Source: Halalkalicoccus paucihalophilus (GTDB lineage: Archaea > Halobacteriota > Halobacteria > Halobacteriales > Halalkalicoccaceae). From it: a DNA stretch of 64,000 bases. Under the pieces are notes generated by a model. That model saw nothing but the letters and a program-made list of their open reading frames with translations. It had not been told where the DNA came from and ran no database searches. This document shows positions 20,415 through 30,770 of this stretch, in pieces (the first letter of the stretch is position 1; each line of letters starts with the position of its first letter). The stretch lies in the NCBI RefSeq assembly GCF_001593955.1, contig NZ_LTAZ01000001.1, forward strand, positions 434,001 to 498,000, read 5' to 3'. The position numbers were made by a program, and so were the translations under genes.

Positions 20415-20846
20415 ATGAGCGTCGAGTTGCCGTTCGCGCCGGTGGATACGATCATCCGGCGCAACGCCGGCGGGTTGCGCGTCAGTGCCGAAGCGACGGC
20501 GGAACTTGCCGAACGGATCCAACGACGGGGGGCATCCATCGCGGCGAGAGCGACCGAGGGCGCCGACGCCGAGGGCAGAAAGACACTGATGCCGGCCGAC
20601 TTCGGCGTCGAGGAGGTGGTCGATCCCGACGCGCTCGAACTCCCGATCGCGCCGGTCGACCGGATCGCCCGACTCGACATCGACGACCGCTACCGGGTCT
20701 CGATGGATGCCCGTATCGCCCTAGCACAGCTACTGGAGGCCGACGCCGACGACATCGCCGAGGGCGCAACGAGACTCGCGCGCCACGCCGGCCGCCGGAC
20801 GATAAAAGCCGAGGACGTCCGGATGTACCTCGAACTGGTCGAATGA
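20415..20846 (+). CDS. Archaeal histone, fused double histone fold
   Basis: This 143-residue protein holds two histone folds in one chain, the form typical of haloarchaea. The first runs from PFAPVDTIIRRNAGGLRVS and the second from PIAPVDRIARLDIDDRYRVS to IKAEDVRMYLELVE; both show the expected helix-loop-helix spacing (LAERIQRRGASIAARA, and LLEADADDIAEGATRLARHAG). The intramolecular pair would mimic a histone dimer. It is acidic overall, as in other halophiles, so its role may be gene regulation rather than bulk packaging. A histone-deacetylase-family gene follows after 24 bases. Confidence 0.95.
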   Translation: MSVELPFAPVDTIIRRNAGGLRVSAEATAELAERIQRRGASIAARATEGADAEGRKTLMPADFGVEEVVDPDALELPIAPVDRIARLDIDDRYRVSMDARIALAQLLEADADDIAEGATRLARHAGRRTIKAEDVRMYLELVE

Positions 20847-20870
20847 AGGGGATGAGAGTGGAATGATGAC

Positions 20871-21875
20871 ATGAAATTCGGATACAGCGACACCTGTCTC
20901 GAGCACGACACGGGGGGACGCCACCCGGAGACGCCCGACCGCCTCCGGGCGATCAAACGCGGGCTCACCCGGAAACACGGCGTCGAGTACGTCGAGGCAG
21001 ATCCGGCGAGCGTCGCCGCCATCGAGGCGGTCCACGACCCCGAGTACGTCGCCGAAATCGAGCAGTTCTGTGCCTCCGGCGGTGGGAACTGGGACCCCGA
21101 CACCGTCGCCGTCGAGGAGACGTGGGACGCGGCCCTCCAGAGTGCCGGCCTCGCCCAGTGGGCCGCCGAGGGTGCCCTCGACGGGAAACAGGGCCGGGAT
21201 ACCCCCTTCTCGATCGGTCGGCCGCCGGGCCACCACGCCCTGTCGGATGACGCGATGGGGTTCTGTTTCTTCAACAACGCGGCGGTCGCCGCCCAGACGG
21301 CCCTCGAGGAGGTCGATCGGGTCGCGATCGTCGACTGGGACGTTCACCACGGCAACGGCACCCAGGAGATCTTCGAGAACCGGTCGGACGTCCTCTACGC
21401 CTCGCTCCACGAGGAGGGGCTGTATCCGGGGACGGGCGACGCCGAGGAGACCGGGACCGGCGAGGGCGAGGGGGCGACCTGCAACGTCCCGCTCCCCGCG
21501 GGGACCGACGACGACGGGTATCTGTACGCCGTCGAGGAGGTACTGGCCCCGGCTATCGAGCGGTTCGACCCCGGTCTCTTACTCGTGAGCGCCGGCTTCG
21601 ACGCCCACCGCCACGACCCCATCTCGCGGATGCGCGTCTCGACCGACGGTTTCGGCCACCTCACGATCGCGCTCCGGGAGATCGCCGATTCGGCCTCGGC
21701 ACCGATCGCGTTCGTTCTGGAGGGGGGATACGGCCTCGATACCCTCTCAGAGGGGGTCGCGATGGTCCACGAGGTCTTCGACGGCCACACCCCCGTCGAG
21801 AGCGAGTCGAAGGCCGACGGAGACGTCGAGGAGATCGTCTCGGATCTCCGCGAGCGTCACGGGCTGGGCTCGTAG
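20871..21875 (+). CDS. Histone deacetylase superfamily protein (AcuC/HDAC-like)
   Basis: This 334-residue enzyme shows the whole HDAC active site: GRPPGHHALSDDAMGFCFFNN (catalytic His pair), IVDWDVHHGNGTQEIF (zinc ligands Asp and His), SAGFDAHRHDP (third ligand Asp) and LEGGYGLDTL. Length and order match prokaryotic class II-like deacetylases, which act on acetyl-lysine or acetylpolyamines. The placement directly after the histone gene, on the same strand, suggests co-transcription. The true substrate is not shown by sequence. The 3' end overlaps the convergent CCA gene by 19 bases. Confidence 0.92.
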   Translation: MKFGYSDTCLEHDTGGRHPETPDRLRAIKRGLTRKHGVEYVEADPASVAAIEAVHDPEYVAEIEQFCASGGGNWDPDTVAVEETWDAALQSAGLAQWAAEGALDGKQGRDTPFSIGRPPGHHALSDDAMGFCFFNNAAVAAQTALEEVDRVAIVDWDVHHGNGTQEIFENRSDVLYASLHEEGLYPGTGDAEETGTGEGEGATCNVPLPAGTDDDGYLYAVEEVLAPAIERFDPGLLLVSAGFDAHRHDPISRMRVSTDGFGHLTIALREIADSASAPIAFVLEGGYGLDTLSEGVAMVHEVFDGHTPVESESKADGDVEEIVSDLRERHGLGS

Positions 21876-23206
21876 TACCGCGCGAGGTCGGCGTCGAACT
21901 CCGCAAGGAGATCGAGGAGTTCGTCACCGACGAGCAGGTCGTATCCCCCATCGAGCGCGCACTCGACGGCCGGGCCGAGCGCCACCGAGAACAGTTCACT
22001 CTCCAGACACTCGACCGCGGCGGTGTACTCGCGCTCGCGTTCGACGACGTAGCGCCCCTCGTCAACGAAGGGGCCGTAGGCGTCGCTTTCATCGTATTTC
22101 TCGTAGAAGGCGGCGGCGTGCTCGCGGACGTGGACCGGCGGGCCGACGTGGCGCTCGACGGCGGGGAGCGAATCGACCTCGGGCTCGATCATCAGGAGCG
22201 CCCGGTCGGCGGCGAACGCCGCCGACCTGAGGACCGAGAACCCCCGCCGATCGAGTTCGTCGACGAGGTTCGAGCGGGACTTCTCGAGTTGGGGATAGAG
22301 CTGGTCGTCGACGATATCCGGTGTGGGGAACCGAAGCGCTATCGGCGTCGTCTCGCGGCGTGCGAGGTGGGTTTCCAGATCCTCCCGGGAGAGCGGGGAG
22401 GGATCGCTCGACTCAAACCGGTCCTCGTGAGGGTCGTCCGTCAGAGTGCGGGCGTGGTGCTGGAAGCGTGCGAGGTTGGTACTCGAAAGGACCGCCGCGA
22501 CGTTTCGCTCGGGATCCGTGGGGTCGATCACGACCAGCGGGTCGTCGAACCCCCGGGTACCGTGATCCTCCGGATCGAGTTCGACCGGCAGGTGCCAGTC
22601 GGCGACGACCTCGATCAGCGGGCGAACACCGCCGAACTCGATCACGAGGAGTTCACAGAGATACCCCGAAAATCCCTCCGTTCGGAGGTCGCTGCCGTAG
22701 ATCCCGCAGGCGGTGAGAAATCGCTTGAGGACGCGCACGTCCGCGGCGAGGTCGGTCGTGATCTCGCGTTCGACGTACTCGGTGTGAAAGGGGGTGCGGT
22801 CGACCGCCGAGCGCGCGTCGGTCGCGGATTGGACCCGATAGCAGGGGACGAGATCCACGTCGTAACCCTCGAATTTCCCCGTCGTATAGGGGTGTTCGGC
22901 GTACTCGGCGCGTCCCTCCGGGAGGACCGCGCGACCGACCTCCAGTCCCATCGATTCGAGGTCCTCGCGCGGGAGATCGGGGGGAAAGCGGACGAACAGG
23001 TCGATGTCCTGATCACCGGGGAGCCACGTTTCTCTGGCAGTGGATCCCACACGAACGAGATCGGTTTCGACGGAGAGGTCGGCGGTAGCCGACTCCGTAC
23101 GAGCGACGAAGCGGTCGGTCGCGTCCGCGAGGCGCTCGCGTTCGGCCTCCGAGGGGGTCGTCCGCTCGCGGACGGTGGCGAGGACGGAAGAGAGGGCGTC
23201 GGTCAT
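21857..23206 (-). CDS. cca: CCA-adding tRNA nucleotidyltransferase, archaeal class I
   Basis: This 449-residue enzyme adds or repairs the CCA end of tRNAs; the tRNAs in this window lack encoded CCA and so depend on it. The nucleotidyltransferase signature GSTARETWLPGDQDIDLFVRFP (about residues 52-73) contains the metal-binding Asp pair, and the central domain has LKRFLTACGIYGSDLRTEGFSGY and LPVELDPEDHGTRGFDDPLVVIDPTDPERN, typical of archaeal class I. The length is as expected. It is transcribed away from tRNA-Asn, whose gene starts about 95 bases upstream. Confidence 0.95.
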   Translation of the reverse strand: MTDALSSVLATVRERTTPSEAERERLADATDRFVARTESATADLSVETDLVRVGSTARETWLPGDQDIDLFVRFPPDLPREDLESMGLEVGRAVLPEGRAEYAEHPYTTGKFEGYDVDLVPCYRVQSATDARSAVDRTPFHTEYVEREITTDLAADVRVLKRFLTACGIYGSDLRTEGFSGYLCELLVIEFGGVRPLIEVVADWHLPVELDPEDHGTRGFDDPLVVIDPTDPERNVAAVLSSTNLARFQHHARTLTDDPHEDRFESSDPSPLSREDLETHLARRETTPIALRFPTPDIVDDQLYPQLEKSRSNLVDELDRRGFSVLRSAAFAADRALLMIEPEVDSLPAVERHVGPPVHVREHAAAFYEKYDESDAYGPFVDEGRYVVEREREYTAAVECLESELFSVALGPAVECALDGGYDLLVGDELLDLLAEFDADLARYYEPSP

Positions 23207-23300
23207 TGCCGACGGTTCCCCCGGAGCGGGTGAAAGGGTATCGATGGGACGACGACAAAGCGAAAGTCCTATTTAACGAGTGGGGTTAGGTTGGAGTGAA

Positions 23301-23373
23301 GCCGCCGTAGCTCAGTTGGTAGAGCACCTGGTTGTTACCCAGGTTGTCCCAGGTTCGAGTCCTGGCGGCGGCG
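23301..23373 (+). tRNA. tRNA-Asn (GTT)
   Basis: This is a complete cloverleaf: GCCGCCG/CGGCGGC acceptor, D arm AGCTCAGTTGGTAGAGC, anticodon stem CCTGG/CCAGG around TTGTTAC, and T arm CCAGG/CCTGG. The anticodon is GTT (Asn). No intron and no encoded CCA. CTATTTAACG about 30 bases upstream is a good TATA box. The hairpin array starts at its final base. Confidence 0.97.
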
Positions 23374-23503
23374 TGAATTTTCTGCGAAAATTCACGGCCC
23401 GCAAGACGCAGTCTTGCGACGGCGTCAAAACGAAGTTTTGACGAGCACACGAGAACCGCGAAGCGGTTCTCGGGACGGCGTGAAATCGCAGCGCGATTTT
23501 ACG
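23373..23503. repeat. Array of five tandem triloop hairpins after tRNA-Asn
   Basis: Five inverted repeats follow each other: 23373-23395 (10-bp stem, loop TGC), 23400-23418 (8 bp, GCA), 23423-23443 (9 bp, GAA), 23450-23472 (10 bp, GAA) and 23479-23503 (11 bp with one G.T, loop AGC). All loops are exactly three bases closed by C-G, and spacers are 4-6 bases. Stem sequences differ, so this is not a copy-paste tandem repeat. Two of the spacers contain ACGG. The remaining bases to 23647 hold no gene that can be supported. Confidence 0.9.
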
Positions 23504-23647
23504 CGCAATGGGAACGTTTCGGGTTTCGGTGACCGCGTACGTCTGTTACAGTCGATCTCACGGAGCCGTGGCTCTAGTATCGTCTCGTTGCAACTGGTTA
23601 CGACCATCCGGCAGAATTTTGTTCGGCGGTTCAGTACCCCGAGAGGA

Positions 23648-23722
23648 GGGCCCGTATCTCAGTCTGGTTAGAGAGGTCGGCTCATAACCGACTCGTCCTT
23701 GGTTCAAATCCGAGCGGGCCCA
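23648..23722 (+). tRNA. tRNA with CAT anticodon, probably tRNA-Ile2
   Basis: This 75-nt cloverleaf has acceptor GGGCCCG/CGGGCCC, discriminator A, anticodon stem GTCGG/CCGAC around CTCATAA, and T arm CTTGG/CCGAG with one G.T pair. It lacks the GGG/CCC anticodon stem and A1-U72 pair of an archaeal initiator. The elongator tRNA-Met of studied haloarchaea carries an intron, absent here, and the GGGCCC acceptor resembles Ile tRNAs, so isoleucine (C34 modified to agmatidine) is favoured. Elongator Met cannot be excluded. Confidence 0.93.
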
Positions 23723-23979
23723 TCGATTCTGCGAGGAACGGGAGTGAGGAGCGGTTGAACGGTGTCGAATAGTGACCGGATGGATCTGTAGAAATTACTC
23801 TCAACGGACCGATTGGGAGACTGGCCCGAGGAGCCCTCCAGGAGATATACACGTAGAACGACTGCTCCATAGAGATACATATCAGTGTTGAGTAACTTAT
23901 TTACCAGAAGACGTTCTGTGAAGAATATAGGGACCGGGCGACGAGCCTGATCGAGGTCCTTCGAGAGACCAGACGACAC

Positions 23980-24162
23980 ATGAAACACGTCACCGAGGCA
24001 CGATCCATCGACGGACGGGTAGCGGCAAGCGAGTACGAACTCGACCTCGTTCACGATCCGCGGACGACACCGGTACGGGTCGCGATATTCGATGTCGATG
24101 ACGTCGACCGATGGATCCGGGCGAACGAGGGTCTCCTCGTGGACCTCACGACGGTCCGATGA
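23980..24162 (+). CDS. Small conserved-looking protein of unknown function
   Basis: This 60-residue reading frame encodes MKHVTEARSIDGRVAASEYE..., with a strand-rich middle (ELDLVHDPRTTPVRVAIFDV) and a short helix (DVDRWIRANEGLLVDL). It has no membrane segment or signal peptide and has the acidic bias of haloarchaeal proteins. I do not recognise a function. It sits alone in a gene-poor stretch between the tRNAs and a zinc-ribbon membrane protein. AT-rich sequence at 23885-23930 could carry its promoter. Confidence 0.6.
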   Translation: MKHVTEARSIDGRVAASEYELDLVHDPRTTPVRVAIFDVDDVDRWIRANEGLLVDLTTVR

Positions 24163-24389
24163 CGGTCGACTCGAATTCTCTATAACTATTCCGTATCGTG
24201 TCGGATAGGTCCCGAATGTGAACGCATCTGATACGGATCAATATACTATATAGATCTCCTAGAAGAGTTCTTGTGTTTTCCATCGAATATCCATACGATG
24301 GTAAGAACCCGCTTACAGCGCCATAAATACACAGCGATCGAGAGGTGTCAATACATAGTCGGTCGAAACCAGCGTCCGAGGACGCGCGT
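24163..24389. other. AT-rich intergenic stretch
   Basis: This gap is markedly richer in A and T than its surroundings, with runs such as CAATATACTATATAG (24239-24253) and CCATAAATACAC (about 24330-24341). The second lies at a usable distance to be the promoter of the zinc-ribbon gene at 24390. No gene is supported. Confidence 0.5.
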
Positions 24390-24743
24390 ATGACGGGCAG
24401 TATTGAGAGAGCGGACGAAAATACATATATCGGTCGCGATAGCGCGCCCTGTAAACACTGCAACGAGGTCATCGAGACCGACGTACCGGCGTGTCCCCAC
24501 TGTGGAAACCAGCCGGTAGCAGCGGTCAAATGGGCGAGTATCGCGGCGATAGTCATCGGGACGATACTCGCGGTACCGATCGGGTATGTCGAATGGATGG
24601 CGTGGTTCGGCCCTCTCGTCGGCGTCGTGCTGTTCTGTGGCGGTGTCGGCGTCTACTGGGTCGTCACGGAGCGTTACAGCCCGACGAAGTACGACGCGAC
24701 GACCGACTCGAGGTACTCCGAGGCGGAACCCGCTAGATCCTGA
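24390..24743 (+). CDS. Zinc-ribbon membrane protein
   Basis: This 117-residue protein has an N-terminal zinc ribbon, CKHC...CPHCG (about residues 22-40), followed by two hydrophobic segments, VKWASIAAIVIGTILAVPIGY and WFGPLVGVVLFCGGVGVYWVV, and a short polar tail. It is probably a small inner-membrane protein with a cytoplasmic zinc domain. The ATG at 24390 begins shortly before the ribbon; a frame extension to 24345 adds nothing recognisable. Function unknown, no operon partner. Confidence 0.75.
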   Translation: MTGSIERADENTYIGRDSAPCKHCNEVIETDVPACPHCGNQPVAAVKWASIAAIVIGTILAVPIGYVEWMAWFGPLVGVVLFCGGVGVYWVVTERYSPTKYDATTDSRYSEAEPARS

Positions 24744-24953
24744 GAGTAGCCACCGGGTGTCGGAGCCGATCGAACGGGTCGTTACGATCGGGGCTCAGAT
24801 ACGGAGGATCGACGGGTCGATATCGGACCAGCCGACACGCCGACAGAACGCCCTCCATCGCCACCACCGACCCCGAAATCCGGCAGCCGGATATCCGACC
24901 GGTATGTAAACCGTACTAAACGTTCATGCCGACTCGAAGCATAGCTATCGGGT

Positions 24954-26387
24954 ATGGCCACGATAGGTCGGTCACCGGGTGAGGAGGCGCTCGCCGGGCT
25001 ATCGAGCGAGGCGCTCGAAGCGTTCGAGAGGGAGTTTCATGGCGAGCTACTGTTCCCGCAGGACGCGGGGTACGGGGAGGCGCGGACGGTCTGGAACGGG
25101 ATGATCGACAGCTATCCCGCGATCATCGCGCGCTGTTCGGGCGTCGCGGACGTCATCACGGCGGTAACGTTCGGACGCGAGTACGACCTGCCGGTGGCGG
25201 TACGCGGCGGGGGACACAACGTCGCCGGCACGGCCGTTCAGGACGGGGGAATCGTCGTCGACCTCTCGGCGATGAACGGCGTGCGCGTCGACCCCGAGGC
25301 CCGGACGGTGCGTGCCGAAGGCGGGGCGACCCTCGGGGACGTCGACCGCGAGACACAGCTGTTCGGCCTCGCGACGGCCCTCGGCGCGGTCTCACAGACG
25401 GGGATTGCGGGCCTGACGCTCAACGGCGGCTACGGTCACCTGAGTCGGCAGTACGGGCTGTCGCTCGACAACCTGCGTAGCGTCGATATCGTCACGGCCG
25501 ACGGGACGGTCCGGACCGCGAGCGCCGAGGAGAACACGGACCTGTTCTGGGCGGTCCGAGGCGGGGGCGGGAACTTCGGCGTGGTCACCTCCTTCGAGTA
25601 CGCGCTCCACGAGGTCGGCCCCGAGGTGTACACCCTCTTCGTGTGGTTCCACGCCGAGGACTCGAAGGAAGCGATGGATCGCTACCGCGAGTGGATCGCT
25701 ACCGCCCCACGGGAGGCGGGCGTGCTCGCGTTCGCCGCACACGTCCCCGACCTCGAGGAGTTCCCCGAGGAGCACTGGGGCGAGCCCACGGTCGCCATGC
25801 TGGGTTCGTATCGCGGCGATTCCGACGACGCCAGAGCGGTCTTCGAGGCTCTGGGAGAGGGCCTGACGCCCCTCGTCGACTTCAGCGGCCCGATGGCGTA
25901 CACGGAGCTACAGTCGATGCTCGACGAGGACTACCCCGACGGGTTGCGTTACTACTGGAAGTCAGTCTACCTGTCAGCGGTCACCGACGAGGTCGTCGAC
26001 CTGCTGCTCCGGTACAACGAGTCGACACCCTCGCCCCTCTCGACGGTCGACCTCTGGCACCTCGACGGCGCGGTTTCGGAGATTCCCCGGGACGCGACCG
26101 CGTTCTGGCACCGGGACAAGCCCTACATGATCACCTTCGAGGCCAACTGGGAGGACCCGGCGGACGACGACGCCAACGTGGACTGGGCGCGCGAGGGGAT
26201 CGCCGAGACGCAGGACCTCTCGGTCGCCTCGGGCCGGTACGGCAACTTCCCGGGGATGAACGAGGACCCCACGAGGGCGCTCTTCGGCGACAACTACGAG
26301 CGGCTGGTCGAGATCAAATCGAGATACGACCCGGAGAATCTCTTTCGGTCGAACGCGAACGTCGCGCCACGGCCGAGCGCCCCATGA
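24954..26387 (+). CDS. FAD-linked oxidase (berberine-bridge-enzyme/VAO family)
   Basis: This 477-residue enzyme has an N-terminal FAD-binding type 4 domain: LPVAVRGGGHNVAGTAVQDG (with the His that commonly bonds covalently to FAD), VRAEGGATLGDVDRET and GIAGLTLNGGYGHLSRQYG. The C-terminal BBE domain ends with RYDPENLFRSNANV, another flavin contact. Relatives oxidise sugars, alcohols or secondary metabolites; the substrate here is open. The Cys of bicovalent members is not seen. It is a single gene with probable leaderless start (TACTAAACG near 24912). Confidence 0.85.
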   Translation: MATIGRSPGEEALAGLSSEALEAFEREFHGELLFPQDAGYGEARTVWNGMIDSYPAIIARCSGVADVITAVTFGREYDLPVAVRGGGHNVAGTAVQDGGIVVDLSAMNGVRVDPEARTVRAEGGATLGDVDRETQLFGLATALGAVSQTGIAGLTLNGGYGHLSRQYGLSLDNLRSVDIVTADGTVRTASAEENTDLFWAVRGGGGNFGVVTSFEYALHEVGPEVYTLFVWFHAEDSKEAMDRYREWIATAPREAGVLAFAAHVPDLEEFPEEHWGEPTVAMLGSYRGDSDDARAVFEALGEGLTPLVDFSGPMAYTELQSMLDEDYPDGLRYYWKSVYLSAVTDEVVDLLLRYNESTPSPLSTVDLWHLDGAVSEIPRDATAFWHRDKPYMITFEANWEDPADDDANVDWAREGIAETQDLSVASGRYGNFPGMNEDPTRALFGDNYERLVEIKSRYDPENLFRSNANVAPRPSAP

Positions 26388-26714
26388 GACGGTGCCTCGG
26401 AACGCACGGGACGTTCCCGACCGAAAGCGAACGGCCCCGGACAGCGACGGTGTCAGCCCGGGACCGGCGTAGAGGACGGCGAGGGCGCTGTGCGCGAGAC
26501 GGTTACTGTCTGTGAACCGAAACGAGAGAGTCTCCGGAGTCGACCGTCGGTAATCGGAGGATTCCCGGGACGTTCGCACGGCCCCGCCGTCGATCGAATC
26601 ACTGTGTAGAGGGGTAAACCAAGTACACGAGGAGTTGAGTTATCCCTATTGTCAATGATTCGGTAGTTTCATTACAGTAAACGGTAAACGGGGTATCGGG
26701 GAGGGGATCAGTAA
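26388..26714. other. Gene-free interval upstream of a small membrane protein
   Basis: This interval of about 330 bases contains no supportable gene. The right half (26610-26700) is AT-richer and includes a repeated GTAAACG GTAAACG (about 26677-26690), which may be part of a regulatory region for the small gene at 26715. Confidence 0.5.
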
Positions 26715-26879
26715 ATGCCGATTCAGCTGTCGATACTCGCGGTCGTACTGGTGTTGGTCGTGCCGGCGGTGGCGTACCTGCTGTACGCCTTCGTCCGAGG
26801 GTTCGTCATCGAGACCAGACGGTTACGGACGCCGAACTACACGCCACGGACGATAGACGACGGACGCGACGACTATTGA
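26715..26879 (+). CDS. Small single-pass membrane protein
   Basis: This 54-residue frame encodes MPIQLSILAVVLVLVVPAVA..., one long hydrophobic helix (about residues 5-27), then a basic and polar tail (RGFVIETRRLRTPNY) ending DDGRDDY. Positive residues after the helix suggest the C-terminus is cytoplasmic. No family is recognised. Support comes from the clear membrane segment, haloarchaeal tail composition and isolated position. It may be missed by length cut-offs. Confidence 0.55.
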   Translation: MPIQLSILAVVLVLVVPAVAYLLYAFVRGFVIETRRLRTPNYTPRTIDDGRDDY

Positions 26880-26954
26880 GGCCGCGGGACGAACCGCCGA
26901 AGGGAGCGGCCCAGTCCGATCCGGAGGGGCACTCGTAGACGGCCAGTCGCGGGG

Positions 26955-27191
26955 CTATTCGTGGGTGAACAGGAACAGCCGTCCGTCGTCGTTTGTGACG
27001 GTGCAGAGGTTCATCACCTTGCCGAGCGAGAGGCTCGTCTCGTCGTGTTTGCAGACCACGAGGTAATCGAACGAGTCCTCGCACACCGGACACGCGATGG
27101 CCGTCGTGTTCTGATAGCTCGCGGTCGCCTCGTTCTCCTCGCGCGGCGTCAGGTAGCTCTTCATCTCGTCGAGGTTGTCGACGGTCGCCAT
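26955..27191 (-). CDS. Small conserved haloarchaeal protein with CxxC motif
   Basis: This 78-residue protein, starting MATVDNLDEMKSYLTPREEN, has a CPVCEDSF motif near residue 34 and a third Cys in LVVCKHDET, suggesting zinc or a redox pair. It ends RLFLFTHE. No membrane segment. I recognise the type as a small haloarchaeal conserved protein but cannot name a function. It is divergent from the gene at 27244, with only 52 bases between the two start codons. Confidence 0.7.
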   Translation of the reverse strand: MATVDNLDEMKSYLTPREENEATASYQNTTAIACPVCEDSFDYLVVCKHDETSLSLGKVMNLCTVTNDDGRLFLFTHE

Positions 27192-27210
27192 ACCCGATAC
27201 GGGGGCGGGT

Positions 27211-27220
27211 GGGAAATAAA
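27211..27220. promoter_or_regulatory. Shared divergent promoter element
   Basis: GGGAAATAAA is the only TATA-like stretch between the divergent genes starting at 27191 (minus) and 27244 (plus). It lies 24-33 bases before the TTG at 27244, the spacing for a leaderless transcript, and 20-29 bases from the minus-strand ATG, so it may serve both. Confidence 0.45.
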
Positions 27221-27243
27221 GCTACGCTCGTGATCAACACCGT

Positions 27244-27687
27244 TTGCCGTCCCGTCTCCGGGTTCTCGACGATCCGACTGCCGGGGGCGTAGAGCGATTC
27301 CTCCGGAGGGTCTATCGGAACACGCCACCAGTCGACGGGGTGATCGTGCTCACGACCGAACGGAGCGCAACCGAGGTCCTCCGGGCCTACACGGAGCCGA
27401 CCGACGAAAACCGGGCGGGAATCGGAATCATCGACACGCGATCGGCAGGCCAGTACGTCGAGGACGTCTATCGGGAGCGCCCGATCCACTACACGGCCGC
27501 CGACAGTGACATCGAGCGGACCGCGATGTCGGTCACCAAACTGACCGAGGCGCTGCCGACGACACCCGCACAGCGGCTTCACCTGATCGTCGACTCCTAC
27601 AGCGCCCTACACGAGTCGTTGTCCCGGGAGGACCGCGCTCAACTGTTGAACACGTTTCACTCACAGATCGACGGGTACGGAATCTAG
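27244..27687 (+). CDS. Putative HTR-like/DUF7504-type protein, possibly truncated
   Basis: This 147-residue soluble protein is read from TTG at 27244; an in-frame TAA at 27217 and no ATG or GTG in between leave no better start. It has a Rossmann/RecA-like pattern of strands, including VDGVIVLTTERSATEVLRAY, AGIGIIDTRSAG and RLHLIVDSYSALH, like haloarchaeal HTR-like proteins, but the Walker A motif is missing. The frame stops at TAG and stays open for a further 17 codons, so the gene may be shortened by a nonsense codon. Low certainty on family. Confidence 0.55.
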   Translation: MPSRLRVLDDPTAGGVERFLRRVYRNTPPVDGVIVLTTERSATEVLRAYTEPTDENRAGIGIIDTRSAGQYVEDVYRERPIHYTAADSDIERTAMSVTKLTEALPTTPAQRLHLIVDSYSALHESLSREDRAQLLNTFHSQIDGYGI

Positions 27688-27795
27688 GTGACCGACGAGG
27701 CCGACGAGGTCCTCAGTCGATGGACGACGGGAGCCATCTGATTCGAGGGGGACGGGGACGAGACGCGATATCGTCGGGCATAGTGGCTCGCGGAG

Positions 27796-28002
27796 CTATT
27801 CGGTGTCGTCCGTGTCGGCTTCGTCGCTATCGAAGGTGACCTCCTCCTCGGGGTGGGGCTCGACGTGGCTGAGGATCCCGTGGGGAACGTAGCCGATGTT
27901 GTAGCCGTCCTCGTTGCGCAGGACGATCCCGCGTTCGTACTCCCGGAAGTCGAAACAGTTGACTTCCTCGTAGGTGTTGCCGGGTTTGAAGACGACTTTC
28001 AT
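27796..28002 (-). CDS. Small acidic protein of unknown function
   Basis: This 68-residue protein begins MKVVFKPGNTYEEVNCFDF, has the strands ERGIVLRNEDGYNIGYVPHG, and ends in a very acidic tail (DSDEADTDDTE). The sequence looks like a small all-beta domain, conserved-looking and soluble. No function recognised. It is transcribed divergently from katG across a 358-base gap. Confidence 0.65.
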   Translation of the reverse strand: MKVVFKPGNTYEEVNCFDFREYERGIVLRNEDGYNIGYVPHGILSHVEPHPEEEVTFDSDEADTDDTE

Positions 28003-30553
<2,551 letters not shown>

Positions 30554-30575
30554 TCACGGCCGAGCGTCTGCGGGA

Positions 30576-30582
30576 TTTTTTT
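30576..30582 (+). terminator. T-run terminator after katG
   Basis: Seven T residues occur about 22 bases after the katG stop codon, preceded by GC-rich sequence. This fits an archaeal intrinsic terminator. Confidence 0.55.
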
Positions 30583-30680
30583 GCGACTGATTACGAAGCG
30601 TCGCGAACTCATGGAACGACGGAACCAGTAGGAAACCGAAGGACCGACTGGAGCCCCAGTGAAGCCGGGGTGACGAAGAC

Positions 30681-30752
30681 GAACGGGAACTCGGGTTCGG
30701 GCGCGACGGGACTGCCGTGAGGGGACCGAACGGCAGTCAGGAGCTCCCGTTC
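30681..30752. repeat. Nested inverted repeats and tRNA-end copy beside tRNA-Arg
   Basis: GAACGGGAACTC (30681-30692) pairs with GAGCTCCCGTTC (30741-30752) with one mismatch, and inside it ACTGCCGT (30711-30718) pairs with ACGGCAGT (30730-30737). Within this structure, CGGGCGCGACGGGA (30698-30711) exactly repeats the 3' end of the tRNA-Arg gene (30771-30784), 73 bases away. It may be an attachment-site remnant, a dead tRNA copy, or a transcription-end structure. Confidence 0.7.
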
Positions 30753-30770
30753 TCTCGCTTCGCTCGTTTA

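Noticed and set aside
23373..23503. CRISPR array
   Set aside because: The repeated units are self-complementary hairpins with differing sequences; there are no identical direct repeats with unique spacers and no cas genes.
23414..23671. Open frames through the hairpin array
   Set aside because: They translate palindromic DNA, have no homology signal and cross into the CAT tRNA gene.
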